Assembly (NCBI GenBank): GCA_031259205.1
Contig: JAIRLS010000100.1
Span: 1-21,271, forward strand
DNA: 21,271 nt
Direction of reading: 5' to 3'
Origin: Bacteroidales bacterium
Lineage (GTDB): Bacteria > Bacteroidota > Bacteroidia > Bacteroidales > UBA4181
The notes beneath the pieces were generated by a model that saw only the letters and a program-made list of their open reading frames with translations, was not told the origin of the DNA and searched no databases. The position numbers and the translations under genes were made by a program. Shown here in pieces: positions 1 through 7,275 of the stretch; within the stretch, counting starts at the first letter, position 1, and every line of letters starts with the position of its first letter.

Positions 1-806
1 CCGGTGTACAGGCCGAATACGACAGTATGTACCATCATGGCGCGTTTGGCGGGAGCGGTAAACCAGGCCACGTCTAATTCCGGCTCGGGTTCGCAAGCGC
101 CTAAGTAATGCCATTGCCCATCGATCCAAACTTCTACCCACGCATGGTTATCGTCGGTGTGCACCCAGCGGGGCGTGTAGCACTGGCGGGCGGGAATCCC
201 TACGGCACGCAACGCAGCCGTGGTGAATGTGGATTCTTCACCGCAGCGTCCCCACGACGTTTTGACCAAGGCCAGTGGCGCCGAAGTCCGCGCGTCGGTG
301 CCTCTATAGACGACTTTTTCATGACACCAGTGGTTTACTTCCAATGCGGCTTCGTACATGGAAAGGTGTTTGACGCGCTCCTTCAATTCCTCGAAGAACG
401 CGGTACGCGCCGTGTCGAGGTATTCGTTGTTGATACGGTAAACCAGCACGAAATGGCGGAAAATATCATCGGGAATGGTTTTCCCCCACGAAAAATAATC
501 GCGGGCGCGAAAAGCAGCGTCCACCTGCGACAGGAAAAACTCGCCGGTGTAGTCGGCCAGATCGCACAGGGGCATGTAAGCATACAGAAACTCAAGCGCC
601 TCGCGTTGCGCAACGCTCAAGCCGTCGTTCTCAAAAACGGAAAACAACGCACCGCTGCGGCGTTGTACTTCTACTTTGCGCTTTTCAAATTGTTCCTGTA
701 CCTGTTTACGGTACGTTTCTTCTTTCAGGAAATGTTTTTCCTTTTCGCAGGATGCAAGGGCTAATGCCGCGCTTGCAACCAAAATAAGAAATGATATATT
801 TTTCAT
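1..806 (-). CDS. transglutaminase-like lipoprotein, C-terminal end cut by the window edge
   Basis: The frame is open from an ATG at 806 to the left edge, so about 268 residues are visible and the C-terminus is missing. Residues 1-20 form a lipoprotein signal peptide ending in LALASC, with Cys20 as the predicted lipidated residue, so the protein probably sits in an outer or inner membrane leaflet. A transglutaminase-like core is seen in the last third: SWGRCGEEST with candidate nucleophile Cys188, then DDNHAWVEVW with candidate His221, then WHYLGACEPE. The third triad residue of classical members is Asp; here the corresponding stretch reads Ala-Cys-Glu, so catalysis is not certain. The middle part is helical and unrecognised. 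It starts 9 bases after cutC and is probably cotranscribed with it. The substrate is unknown; a role on peptides or cell-wall material is inference. Confidence 0.75.
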   Translation of the reverse strand, partial: MKNISFLILVASAALALASCEKEKHFLKEETYRKQVQEQFEKRKVEVQRRSGALFSVFENDGLSVAQREALEFLYAYMPLCDLADYTGEFFLSQVDAAFRARDYFSWGKTIPDDIFRHFVLVYRINNEYLDTARTAFFEELKERVKHLSMYEAALEVNHWCHEKVVYRGTDARTSAPLALVKTSWGRCGEESTFTTAALRAVGIPARQCYTPRWVHTDDNHAWVEVWIDGQWHYLGACEPEPELDVAWFTAPAKRAMMVHTVVFGLYT

Positions 807-815
807 CCTCAGTAT

Positions 816-1562
816 TTAATTATTCATACATTTCAGTACGGCTTTAATCTTTTCCGCATCCGTCAGCATCAAACTGTATTCGTCTTTCTGCCGGTTCATT
901 TTCGCATTTTTGTATTGCATGGCGCTTGCCTGCCGGCTGCGGAAAGTGCCGTGCATTTCCTTCAAACCGGTTGTGCGGATGAGTTCGCCGGCGTTTTCGG
1001 GCGTGATTCCCGCGCAGGGCATAACGATGATGCGGTTGCCGGCCTTTTCGATCAATTGCCGGATAACGTCTGCTCCCTTGATGGCCGTTGCGTAGCCGCC
1101 CGAAGTGAGGATGCGGTCGCAACCCAGTGCGATCACCGCCTCCAGCGCTTGAAAAAGGTCACGGCTCCGGTCGAACGCGCGATGAAACGTGACGCCCATA
1201 CCATACTGACGGGCAACGGCTATCAATGCGCGGCACCGTTCCGTATCGACTGTTCCGTCGGGGCTCAACATCCCGATGACCACGCCGTCGCATCCGGCCT
1301 GTCCGCAAAAATGAATGTCGGCTTTCATGATTTCAAATTCCAAATCGCCGTACAGGAAGTCGCCGCCACGCGGCCGGATGAGCACGTAAAGCGGGATATG
1401 CAGGCCTTTGCGCGCTTCCCTGACCTGCGCTGCCGAGGGTGTTGTGCCGCCTTCGGAAAGGCCGGTGCAAAATTCAATTCGCCTGCCGCCTGCCGCTTGC
1501 GCCACTAAAGCATTGGAAACGGTGTCGGCACAAATTTCAAGTAGGCGTCCTTTTCCTTTCAT
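816..1562 (-). CDS. cutC: CutC family protein
   Basis: A 248-residue TIM-barrel protein of the CutC family, named for copper homeostasis in E. coli although its biochemical role is still debated. Family signatures are clear: LLEICADT at the N-terminus, RRIEFCTGLSEGGTTPS near residue 27, LIRPRGGDFLYGDLE near 60, GCDGVVIGML near 90, FHRAFD near 125 and DRILTSGG near 150. Its length is normal for the family. The ATG at 1562 is the only reasonable start, because LLEIC lies at residues 7-11 as in homologues. A promoter box ends only four bases before this ATG, which would make the transcript leaderless. The transglutaminase-like lipoprotein follows directly downstream. Confidence 0.93.
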   Translation of the reverse strand: MKGKGRLLEICADTVSNALVAQAAGGRRIEFCTGLSEGGTTPSAAQVREARKGLHIPLYVLIRPRGGDFLYGDLEFEIMKADIHFCGQAGCDGVVIGMLSPDGTVDTERCRALIAVARQYGMGVTFHRAFDRSRDLFQALEAVIALGCDRILTSGGYATAIKGADVIRQLIEKAGNRIIVMPCAGITPENAGELIRTTGLKEMHGTFRSRQASAMQYKNAKMNRQKDEYSLMLTDAEKIKAVLKCMNN

Positions 1563-1566
1563 ACTG

Positions 1567-1597
1567 CAAAAGTAGCAAAAAATATGGAATATCTAAA
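1567..1597 (-). promoter_or_regulatory. Bacteroidota-type promoter for cutC
   Basis: On the minus strand TACTTTTG (1567-1574) matches the -7 consensus TAnnTTTG. A weak -33 element TTTA lies at 1594-1597, 19 bases further upstream. The box ends four bases before the cutC ATG, so transcription would start at or next to the start codon. Confidence 0.5.
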
Positions 1598-1868
1598 TCT
1601 TTTTTTTGAGGCGCTATCCGTCTGTGGCCTGTCCCATCTGTGGTTTTGTTTTCCGCTTTTTTCCGGGACATCTCAAACGTCCTGAAAGTTGCGTCCTTTG
1701 ACTGCGTCGATTTTCAATTCGGGACATTCCGCATTCTCCGAAACGGATGGCTTTCGAGAATGCCGTCGAAAGAGAGCGAAGGCAAAAGAATGATTTTCTT
1801 CATAGCGTCTCAAGAAGGATTTAGCCCAAAAAACGAAAGCAAATGCCGGTAAGAAAGTGCGAATAAAA
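1598..1868. other. intergenic region without a convincing gene
   Basis: The short open frames here have no recognisable motif and no good start signal. The region holds a T-rich motif at 1601-1617 that recurs ahead of rplY. At about 1617-1645 it has a run of words like CCGTCTGTGG and CATCTGTGG, similar in style to a repeat-like stretch at 2372-2411. I see nothing else in it. Confidence 0.5.
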
Positions 1869-1901
1869 TTTGGTTTATGCGGTAAATATCTGTTATCTTT
1901 G
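1869..1901 (+). promoter_or_regulatory. Bacteroidota-type promoter ahead of the Rpn-like fragment/porU frame
   Basis: TTTG at 1869-1872 and TATCTTTG at 1894-1901, separated by 21 bases, match the TTTG-N19-21-TAnnTTTG pattern of the phylum's housekeeping sigma factor. Transcription would start near 1908, ahead of a TTG at 1925 and the first ATG at 1946. Confidence 0.65.
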
Positions 1902-1945
1902 CAGCTAATTAAGCGTTTACACGGTTGAAAAGTAAAGTTTTGAGC

Positions 1946-2114
1946 ATGCACGAACATCATGAAATACGTCTGGCGTCAAATATCATCGCCCATCCGACAG
2001 GTGATACCGTATTCAGGAAATTGATGGAGAATGAACGGACAGCGAAATTTTTCCCCAGAACGCTTTTAGAAAAACAGACGATATCCGTGGACGTCTGTCC
2101 GCAGGAATTTACAT
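1946..2114 (+). pseudogene. truncated start of an Rpn/PD-(D/E)XK-type gene
   Basis: The first ~57 codons from the ATG at 1946 (the frame is open from a TTG at 1925) read like the N-terminus of a separate protein: RLASNIIAHPTGDTVFRKLM, ENERTAKFF, LLEKQTISVDV and PQEFTY. From memory this resembles Bacteroidota proteins related to the Rpn/PD-(D/E)XK nuclease group, which continue with a DFxA...EIQKA core. That core is absent here: after PQEFTY the frame becomes a run of glycines and low-complexity residues. By chance the frame stays open into porU. The fragment has its own good promoter. The family assignment is a recollection, not a search result. Confidence 0.5.
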
Positions 2115-2416
2115 ACGGGGGAGGAGGGAATCTCAAGCCGTCGCCCCGCAATACCGGCTGTCCTGCAGCAAGCATCCGAACGGAAAAGGGCAAACGGGAA
2201 AAAATACCGGAGGCGGAAAAAAATGATCCGTTTCATTACCAAACTTCCCGAAAGCAATACCGCTTCATTGAGGGCGACAATTGGAAAGATGCTCCTTTCG
2301 GAAAAATTTTCCGGACTTTCGGAATCCTTCGTCGAGTCCTCGCCGGCGCTTTCCGGACTTCCGGCGACCTTCTGTGTTCATCTGCGTTCAACATCCGTGT
2401 CTGTCTGTGGGCGGTC
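2115..2416 (+). other. open but probably non-coding linker between the Rpn-like fragment and porU
   Basis: This stretch is in frame with porU but its translation has no domain-like character. It holds a direct repeat (TTCCGGACTTtCGG near 2306, TTCCGGACTTcCGG near 2352). At about 2372-2411 there is a chain of near-identical words (TCTGTGTTCATCTGCGTTC, ATCCGTGTCTGTCTGTGG) that looks like a dispersed intergenic repeat. That repeat overlaps the place where the porU signal peptide should begin. Confidence 0.4.
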
Positions 2417-5400
2417 ATGTTGCTGTTTACCTCAACGGCGGACGTTTTTCCGCAGTCGCTCATGTCATCCGGCCAATGGTACAGGATGTTTATCGAACGC
2501 GACGGCATTTACCGCATTACTTATGAGGAGTTGCGGGACGTCGGGCTTGACAATCCTTCGCAGGTGCGGATTTACGGATCAGGCGGCGCCATGCTGCCTG
2601 AAGTGGCGGGGAGAATACCCGACAGACAGCAGGAAATCCCTGTCATGATGGTATGTAAGACTGCCGGAGTGTTCACTGCCGGCGATTACATCCTGTTTTA
2701 CGGACAAGGGCCTGTGGTATGGCGCTACAATGCGACAACCCGGAGATTTGAACATTCGTTGCACCTGTGGGACAGCCGTTCGGTCTATTTCATCACTTCC
2801 GGCGCCGGCGGGAAACGCATTACCGCCGAGCCTCCTCCCTTGTTGCCGGCCAATCGGCAATCGTCTGCCTTCGACGAACATCTCCTGCACGAAGAGGAAA
2901 TTTATAACATTCTCTTCTCGGGGCGCCACTGGTACGGCGAATATTTCAGCGATACGCCGCAAACCTTTTCCTTCGCGGACGCCGACCCGCTTGCCGGAGA
3001 GCCGGCCTTTGCAGACGGCGCTTTCATCGTCCGGAGCAAACGTCCCGTTCAACTTGAAATCCGGTGCAACGGCGTCCGTACAGACGTACAGACGTTGCCC
3101 GTATCCTCGGAGGCGGTCGCCGCGCAGTCGCTGTTCGTTGCGGAATTTAGCCCGTCTTCCGGCGCCGTTTCGGTGGAATTAACGCTCAACCGCAGCAACG
3201 ACGCCGGAGCGGACGGATGGCTGGATTATCTGAGGCTGAACTGTCGCAAAAAACTCGGCATGAACGCCTCGCAACTGTTTTTCAGGGACGTCCGCTCCGT
3301 CGGGGAAGGCAATGTAACGCAATTCGCCATCGCCAACGCTTCTCCGGATGTATGCGTGTGGGATGTCGGCAATATGTGGGATGTTAAACAGATGTCCGTC
3401 GCCCTGTCGGGAAATGAACTGAGTTTCTCGGCAACTACCGACAGTCTGCGCGAATTTGTCGCTTTCCGGCTATCGGACGGGCTGCTGAAACCGGACATTC
3501 AAAAGGAACGCCTGCCTAACTGTAACCTGCGCGGCATGGAAGCCGACATGCTGATCGTCGCTCATCCCGATTTTATGGAAGCCGCCAACGAACTTGCGGA
3601 ACTGCATCGCCGGAAAGACGCACTGTCCGTCGAAACGGCGACTACCCTGCAAGTGTACGACGAATTTTCGTCGGGCATGCAGGATCCGGCTGCCATCCGC
3701 AACTTTGCCAAAACCGTGTGGGAAAAATCCCGCCGGTTGAAATACCTCCTGCTGATGGGCGACGGATCATTCGACAACAAATCAAACCTGATACGCTATG
3801 GCAAAGCCGTTTCCAACAGCAACTTCGTAGTCGCTTACCAGTCCGAAGAATCCCTGCACAACACCCAATCGTATGTGTCCGACGATTATTTCGGCATTCT
3901 GGACGATGATGCGAAAATCCTCGGCGGGCAACTGAACATCGGCGTCGGGCGGTTACCCGTGCAAACCGGCGAGCAGGCGCAGGAAATGGTGAATAAAATC
4001 GAAAAATACATGGAAATGCTGCCCGGAGGCGACCGGAACAGCCTGATAGCGCTGCTCGCCGACGACGAAGACATGAATATCCACTGCATACAGTCGGACA
4101 GTATCGCCGAATATCTTCGCCTGCACCAGCCGCAATATACCGTTGAAAAACTCTATTTCGACGCCTTCCGTCAAGTACCGACCGCCGACGGGCATCGTTA
4201 TCCGGAAGTCGCCGAACGGCTGAACAGTCTGTTGAACAACGGATGTTTCCTGGTGAATTACATCGGTCACGGCAACGCCACCGGCCTGTCGGAAGAAAGG
4301 GTAGTAAACACCGCCGTCATCGACAAGTGGAAACACAAGACGCTGCCGCTTTTTGTGGCGGCCACCTGCGAATTCGGCAGATACGACGACTGTCAGCGGA
4401 TCACCGCCGGCGAGAAAACCCTGCTGAATCCCGGCGGAGGAGGAATCGCCCTGCTCACCAGCACGCGGCTGGTCTATTCGAGCCAGAATTACCTGCTTAC
4501 CAAAAACTTCTTCAGAGCGCTGTTTTCCGAATCAATGGACGGAAAGCCCTACCGGATGGGCGACTTCGTGCGTCTCAGCAAAAACGCATCGGGGACAGGC
4601 GTCAATAAACTGTGTTTTACCCTGCTGGGAGATCCGGCTTTGCGGCTGCCGATACCGCTTGACAAAGTGCGCACGCTCTCCGCCGACACGTTAAAAGCCA
4701 ATGCGCCGGTGCGCATACGGGCGGAAATCGTCGACCGTACGGGGCAACGGCTGCACGATTTCAACGGAACCGCGGCAGTATCCGTTTTCGACCAGCCCCG
4801 GTCTGCTTCCACGCTGAACAACGACCGCAACGCCACGCCTGTGAACTTCCTTGTGCAGACCTCTGTTCTCTATCGCGGAACGGCTACCGTCCGCAACGGC
4901 CTGCTCGAAGCTTCCTTTCTTGCTCCCCGCGATATGAATTATGCGCCCGGATATGGAAAGATCAGTTATTTCGCATGGTCGGGAGAAAGGACGGCTGCCG
5001 GCGGCGACAGCATAGCCGCCGGCGGCGCATCCGCATCCGTCGACGACAACGCCGGTCCCGACATACGGCTTTTCATGAACGACACGCTGTTCCGCGACGG
5101 TGGTATCACCGACAGGCAACCCCTGCTGCTGGCGCACCTGAGCGACGAAAGCGGCGTCAATACGGCGGAAAGCGTAGGGCATGGCATCACCGCAACACTC
5201 GTCACGGGCGACGCTTCCGTCTCGTACCCGCTAAACGCCTACTACGAAGCGGCGACAGACGATTATCGCAAAGGTCGTGTGGCATACCGTTTCCCTGAAC
5301 TGGCGACCGGCGAATACGTCTTGCTTTTTACGGCATGGGACGCCGCTAACAACCATTCCCAGGCCGATCTCCGCTTCCGCGTCGTCCCCAACGGCGTCCT

Positions 5401-5707
5401 GCAAATCTCCAACCTTTACAATTATCCCAATCCTTTCAACGATCGTACGTACATCTATTTTGAATACAATTATCCCGATGAAACCGTCGAAATGGAAATG
5501 CAAATATTCGACGTTTCGGGCAAACTGTTACGCATCGTTCGGCAACGCCTGTTTACCGAAGGATACACCTCCGGACAACTGCAATGGGACGGCGCCGACA
5601 TACACGGAAATCACATGCGCAGCGGCCTGTATCCTTACCGTATTCTCCTGCGTACACAAACAGGACAGGAAGCGGTAAAAACAGGCAAAATGATGATCCT
5701 CCGGTAA
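2417..5707 (+). CDS. porU: PorU-like type IX secretion sortase (C25 gingipain-like peptidase)
   Basis: PorU is the cell-surface sortase of the type IX secretion system; it removes the C-terminal sorting signal of cargo proteins and attaches them to the surface. Counting from the ATG at 2417 (1096 residues, close to P. gingivalis PorU), a hydrophobic stretch is followed by SSGQWYRMFIERDGIYRITY, the usual start of mature PorU. The C25 domain carries LLLMGDGSFDNKSN, then NYIGHGN with candidate catalytic His618 and AATCEFGRYDD with candidate Cys651, then GGGGIALLTSTR. The C-terminus has an Ig/FlgD-like sorting-type domain starting NLYNYPNPFNDRTYIYFEY. The start is uncertain: the frame is open back to 1925, the signal peptide from 2417 is short, and no ATG, GTG or TTG lies in frame in the preceding codons. 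Other porA-class genes are not in the window. Confidence 0.9.
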   Translation: MLLFTSTADVFPQSLMSSGQWYRMFIERDGIYRITYEELRDVGLDNPSQVRIYGSGGAMLPEVAGRIPDRQQEIPVMMVCKTAGVFTAGDYILFYGQGPVVWRYNATTRRFEHSLHLWDSRSVYFITSGAGGKRITAEPPPLLPANRQSSAFDEHLLHEEEIYNILFSGRHWYGEYFSDTPQTFSFADADPLAGEPAFADGAFIVRSKRPVQLEIRCNGVRTDVQTLPVSSEAVAAQSLFVAEFSPSSGAVSVELTLNRSNDAGADGWLDYLRLNCRKKLGMNASQLFFRDVRSVGEGNVTQFAIANASPDVCVWDVGNMWDVKQMSVALSGNELSFSATTDSLREFVAFRLSDGLLKPDIQKERLPNCNLRGMEADMLIVAHPDFMEAANELAELHRRKDALSVETATTLQVYDEFSSGMQDPAAIRNFAKTVWEKSRRLKYLLLMGDGSFDNKSNLIRYGKAVSNSNFVVAYQSEESLHNTQSYVSDDYFGILDDDAKILGGQLNIGVGRLPVQTGEQAQEMVNKIEKYMEMLPGGDRNSLIALLADDEDMNIHCIQSDSIAEYLRLHQPQYTVEKLYFDAFRQVPTADGHRYPEVAERLNSLLNNGCFLVNYIGHGNATGLSEERVVNTAVIDKWKHKTLPLFVAATCEFGRYDDCQRITAGEKTLLNPGGGGIALLTSTRLVYSSQNYLLTKNFFRALFSESMDGKPYRMGDFVRLSKNASGTGVNKLCFTLLGDPALRLPIPLDKVRTLSADTLKANAPVRIRAEIVDRTGQRLHDFNGTAAVSVFDQPRSASTLNNDRNATPVNFLVQTSVLYRGTATVRNGLLEASFLAPRDMNYAPGYGKISYFAWSGERTAAGGDSIAAGGASASVDDNAGPDIRLFMNDTLFRDGGITDRQPLLLAHLSDESGVNTAESVGHGITATLVTGDASVSYPLNAYYEAATDDYRKGRVAYRFPELATGEYVLLFTAWDAANNHSQADLRFRVVPNGVLQISNLYNYPNPFNDRTYIYFEYNYPDETVEMEMQIFDVSGKLLRIVRQRLFTEGYTSGQLQWDGADIHGNHMRSGLYPYRILLRTQTGQEAVKTGKMMILR

Positions 5708-5745
5708 GGAAAAACCGACGGGTTCCGTCCCTGTATATTATGCAG

Positions 5746-5845
5746 GGTATTGTTAATTTAGTATGGAATAATAGAAATGAACTATTGACGATCAATTGTT
5801 TAATATCTAATTTAGAACGACAAGCAATACTAATTTAACAATACC
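5746..5845. mobile_element. 100-bp MITE-like element, copy 1
   Basis: An AT-rich element bounded by imperfect inverted ends: it starts GGTATTGTTAATTTAGTAT and ends ATACTAATTTAACAATACC. It has no coding capacity. A nearly identical copy in the same orientation lies at 5988-6088, with the 22-bp tandem array between them. The size and inverted ends suggest a miniature inverted-repeat element, but no target duplication could be identified with confidence. Confidence 0.55.
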
Positions 5846-5852
5846 TTGAAAA

Positions 5853-5987
5853 AAAAAGGAACGCCCCTTTCGGGAAAAAGGAACGCCCCTTTCGGGAAAA
5901 AGGAACGCCCCTTTTGGGAAAAAGGAACGCCCCTTTTGGGAAAAAGGAACGCCCCTTTCGGGAAAAAGGAACGCCCCTTTTGAAAAA
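5853..5987. repeat. tandem array of six 22-bp units
   Basis: Five full units and a shortened sixth of AAAAAGGAACGCCCCTTTyG followed by GG, starting at 5853, 5875, 5897, 5919, 5941 and 5963. The only variation inside full units is C or T in the TTTyGGG part. Each unit can form a small hairpin, AAAGG-AACGCC-CCTTT. There are no unique spacers, so it is not a CRISPR. It lies between the two MITE-like copies, and the last unit is truncated where copy 2 begins, only 145 bases after the porU stop codon. Confidence 0.9.
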
Positions 5988-6088
5988 GGTATTGTTAATT
6001 TTAGTATAGAATAATAGAAATGAACTATTGACGATCCATTGTTTAATATCTAATTTAGAACGACAAGCAATACTAATTTAACAATACC
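5988..6088. mobile_element. 101-bp MITE-like element, copy 2
   Basis: A direct repeat of the element at 5746-5845, differing at only a handful of positions, including one extra T in the left end (GGTATTGTTAATTTTAGTAT) and a C in the middle (GACGATCCATTG). The same inverted ends are present. Its left end abuts the truncated last unit of the tandem array and its right end abuts a 36-nt dispersed repeat. Confidence 0.55.
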
Positions 6089-6124
6089 GAAATTTACAGC
6101 AGGGTAGAGCGAAGCGGAGAAATT
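6089..6124 (+). repeat. 36-nt dispersed repeat, copy A
   Basis: The sequence from GAAATTTACAGCAGGGTAG to GCGGAGAAATT recurs as a reverse complement at 14509-14544 with two mismatches in 36. It would read EIYSRVERSGEI in one frame, and the other copy EIYSRIERSEEI, so it could be a remnant of a coding segment from a repeated mobile gene. It follows directly after the second MITE-like copy. Confidence 0.75.
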
Positions 6125-6306
6125 CCCTCCCCCTGCCCTTTTCGTCAAACTGTACGCGCGGTATTTCCGCGTATGGCTCTTGTACATTAATTCGTCGGAA
6201 ACATTCTGTTTTGCGCCGGCGGTTTGTACTTGAATTCATTAATCATAGACGGGTTTTTCCCGTACTTTTTTCATGCAGTTTTGCCACAGGATAAATTCGT
6301 TGTATC
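6125..6306. other. intergenic region, no gene recognised
   Basis: It lies between the repeat block and the transposase remnant. It begins with a pyrimidine-rich stretch (CCCTCCCCCTGCCC). No open frame with recognisable content and no clear promoter consensus were found. It may hold the left end of the IS1-type element, but no inverted end was located. Confidence 0.4.
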
Positions 6307-6441
6307 ATGGTATGTAAATATTGTGGCTTTGGCCAATGCGTCAAGAATGGAAGAGGCAGAAATAAACAGCGTTGCAAGCGTAAAAAATGCGGGGATAATT
6401 TTATTTCAAGCAACGGGCGAAAAAAAAATATCTGCTGCAGG
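6307..6441 (+). pseudogene. N-terminal remnant of an IS1-type transposase
   Basis: Starting at the ATG at 6307, about 45 residues resemble the zinc-ribbon N-terminus of IS1/InsA-like transposases: MVCKYCGFGQCVKNGRG, then KQRCKRKKCGDNFISSNGR. The CxxC knuckle and the QRxxCKxxKCGxNF pattern are typical. After that the expected helix-turn-helix and DDE catalytic part are missing, and the frame runs into the antisense of rplY without similarity. It is a dead fragment of an insertion sequence. Confidence 0.65.
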
Positions 6442-6460
6442 GTTGTCCTTGAAACCTGCA
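6421..6460 (-). terminator. possible terminator after rplY
   Basis: On the minus strand TGCAGG...CCTGCA (6436-6460) forms a 6-bp stem with a 13-base loop, followed after a few bases by an eight-T run (the A run at 6421-6428). The gap between stem and T run makes it a weak candidate, and it lies 75 bases after the rplY stop. Confidence 0.25.
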
Positions 6461-6534
6461 AGGCTTTTCTCAACTCCGGCTGTTTCCTCTACGCAAGGGA
6501 GCGCCGGTTGTGCGTCTTTTGTTTCGCCGCTATT

Positions 6535-7128
6535 CTACGAAGCTGCCTGAGCGGTGTTTTCGGCGGCCGTTTCGGCAGCGGCAGCGGCTCTCGTACTGCG
6601 TACCACAACGATGCGCGTTTCCTTGGGAGAAACGATCTCGAAGTTTTCCGTTGCTATTTCACCTGCACGAATGGCTTTGCCAATGCCCAACTCCGTAACA
6701 TTTATCTCTATTTCGTCGGGAATATCTTTGTAAAATCCTTTTACGGCGATGCGCCTGTTTTCAAGAACCAATTTTCCGCCTTCGCGGACGCCTATAGACG
6801 AACCGGTAATCTTTACCGGAAGTTTTACGACCACCGGTTTATCCGCCGAAATTTCGTAAAAATCGGCATGAAGTAATTTGTCGGTCACCGGATGAAATTG
6901 TGTTTCTTTCATTAAGGCCTGACGCTTCTCGCCTTCAATATCCAAATTAATCACAAACACCGACGGCGTATAGATCAACCCGCGAAAATCACCTTCGGAA
7001 ACACTAAAATTGATATTTTCCTTACCTCCATACAACACACACGGCACTATGTCCTGCGCTCGCATTTTTTTCGATGACTTCTTCCCCGTTTCCTTACGTA
7101 AAGCGGCTTTTAATTCAAATGATTTCAT
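6535..7128 (-). CDS. rplY: 50S ribosomal protein L25 (Ctc/TL5 form)
   Basis: A 197-residue two-domain L25. The N-terminal domain (about residues 1-90) binds 5S rRNA in the large subunit; it begins MKSFELKAALRKETGKKSSK and holds IVPCVLYGG and HADFYEI. The C-terminal TL5 beta domain (about 95-180) carries VPVKITGSSIGVREGG-like residues and GKAIRAGEI. The tail is alanine-rich (AAAAAETAAENTAQAAS), usual in Bacteroidota. The ATG at 7128 follows a good promoter. It stands alone, with a 147-base gap to dgt upstream. Confidence 0.95.
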   Translation of the reverse strand: MKSFELKAALRKETGKKSSKKMRAQDIVPCVLYGGKENINFSVSEGDFRGLIYTPSVFVINLDIEGEKRQALMKETQFHPVTDKLLHADFYEISADKPVVVKLPVKITGSSIGVREGGKLVLENRRIAVKGFYKDIPDEIEINVTELGIGKAIRAGEIATENFEIVSPKETRIVVVRSTRAAAAAETAAENTAQAAS

Positions 7129-7151
7129 TTTTCGATAACTTTTTGAGGCGG

Positions 7152-7181
7152 CAAAGTTAATAAAATATCTTTAAATACAAC
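7152..7181 (-). promoter_or_regulatory. Bacteroidota-type promoter for rplY
   Basis: On the minus strand TAACTTTG (7152-7159) fits TAnnTTTG, with GTTG at 7178-7181 as a -33 element 18 bases upstream. The predicted start of transcription is about 20 bases before the rplY ATG. Confidence 0.6.
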
Positions 7182-7275
7182 GAATGACTAAAAAGAAAAA
7201 GGTTAATTCTTTTTTTGAAGCGCTATGATTTTGGGGGAGGTGTTCTTCAAACTCTGTTTTGTTCTTTTGAGATCG

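Noticed and set aside
108..764. A 218-codon plus-strand open frame over the left end
   Set aside because: It is the antisense of the transglutaminase-like lipoprotein, which has a lipobox, catalytic motifs and operon spacing; the plus-strand translation has no recognisable content.
1640..1960. Short open frames on both strands between cutC and the porU frame
   Set aside because: No motif, promoter placement or family likeness supports any of them as genes.
5853..5987. CRISPR array
   Set aside because: The units are contiguous 22-mers without unique spacers, and no cas genes are present.
6442..6876. Extension of the IS1-type frame to 189 residues
   Set aside because: After about residue 45 the translation loses transposase character and runs antisense into rplY.
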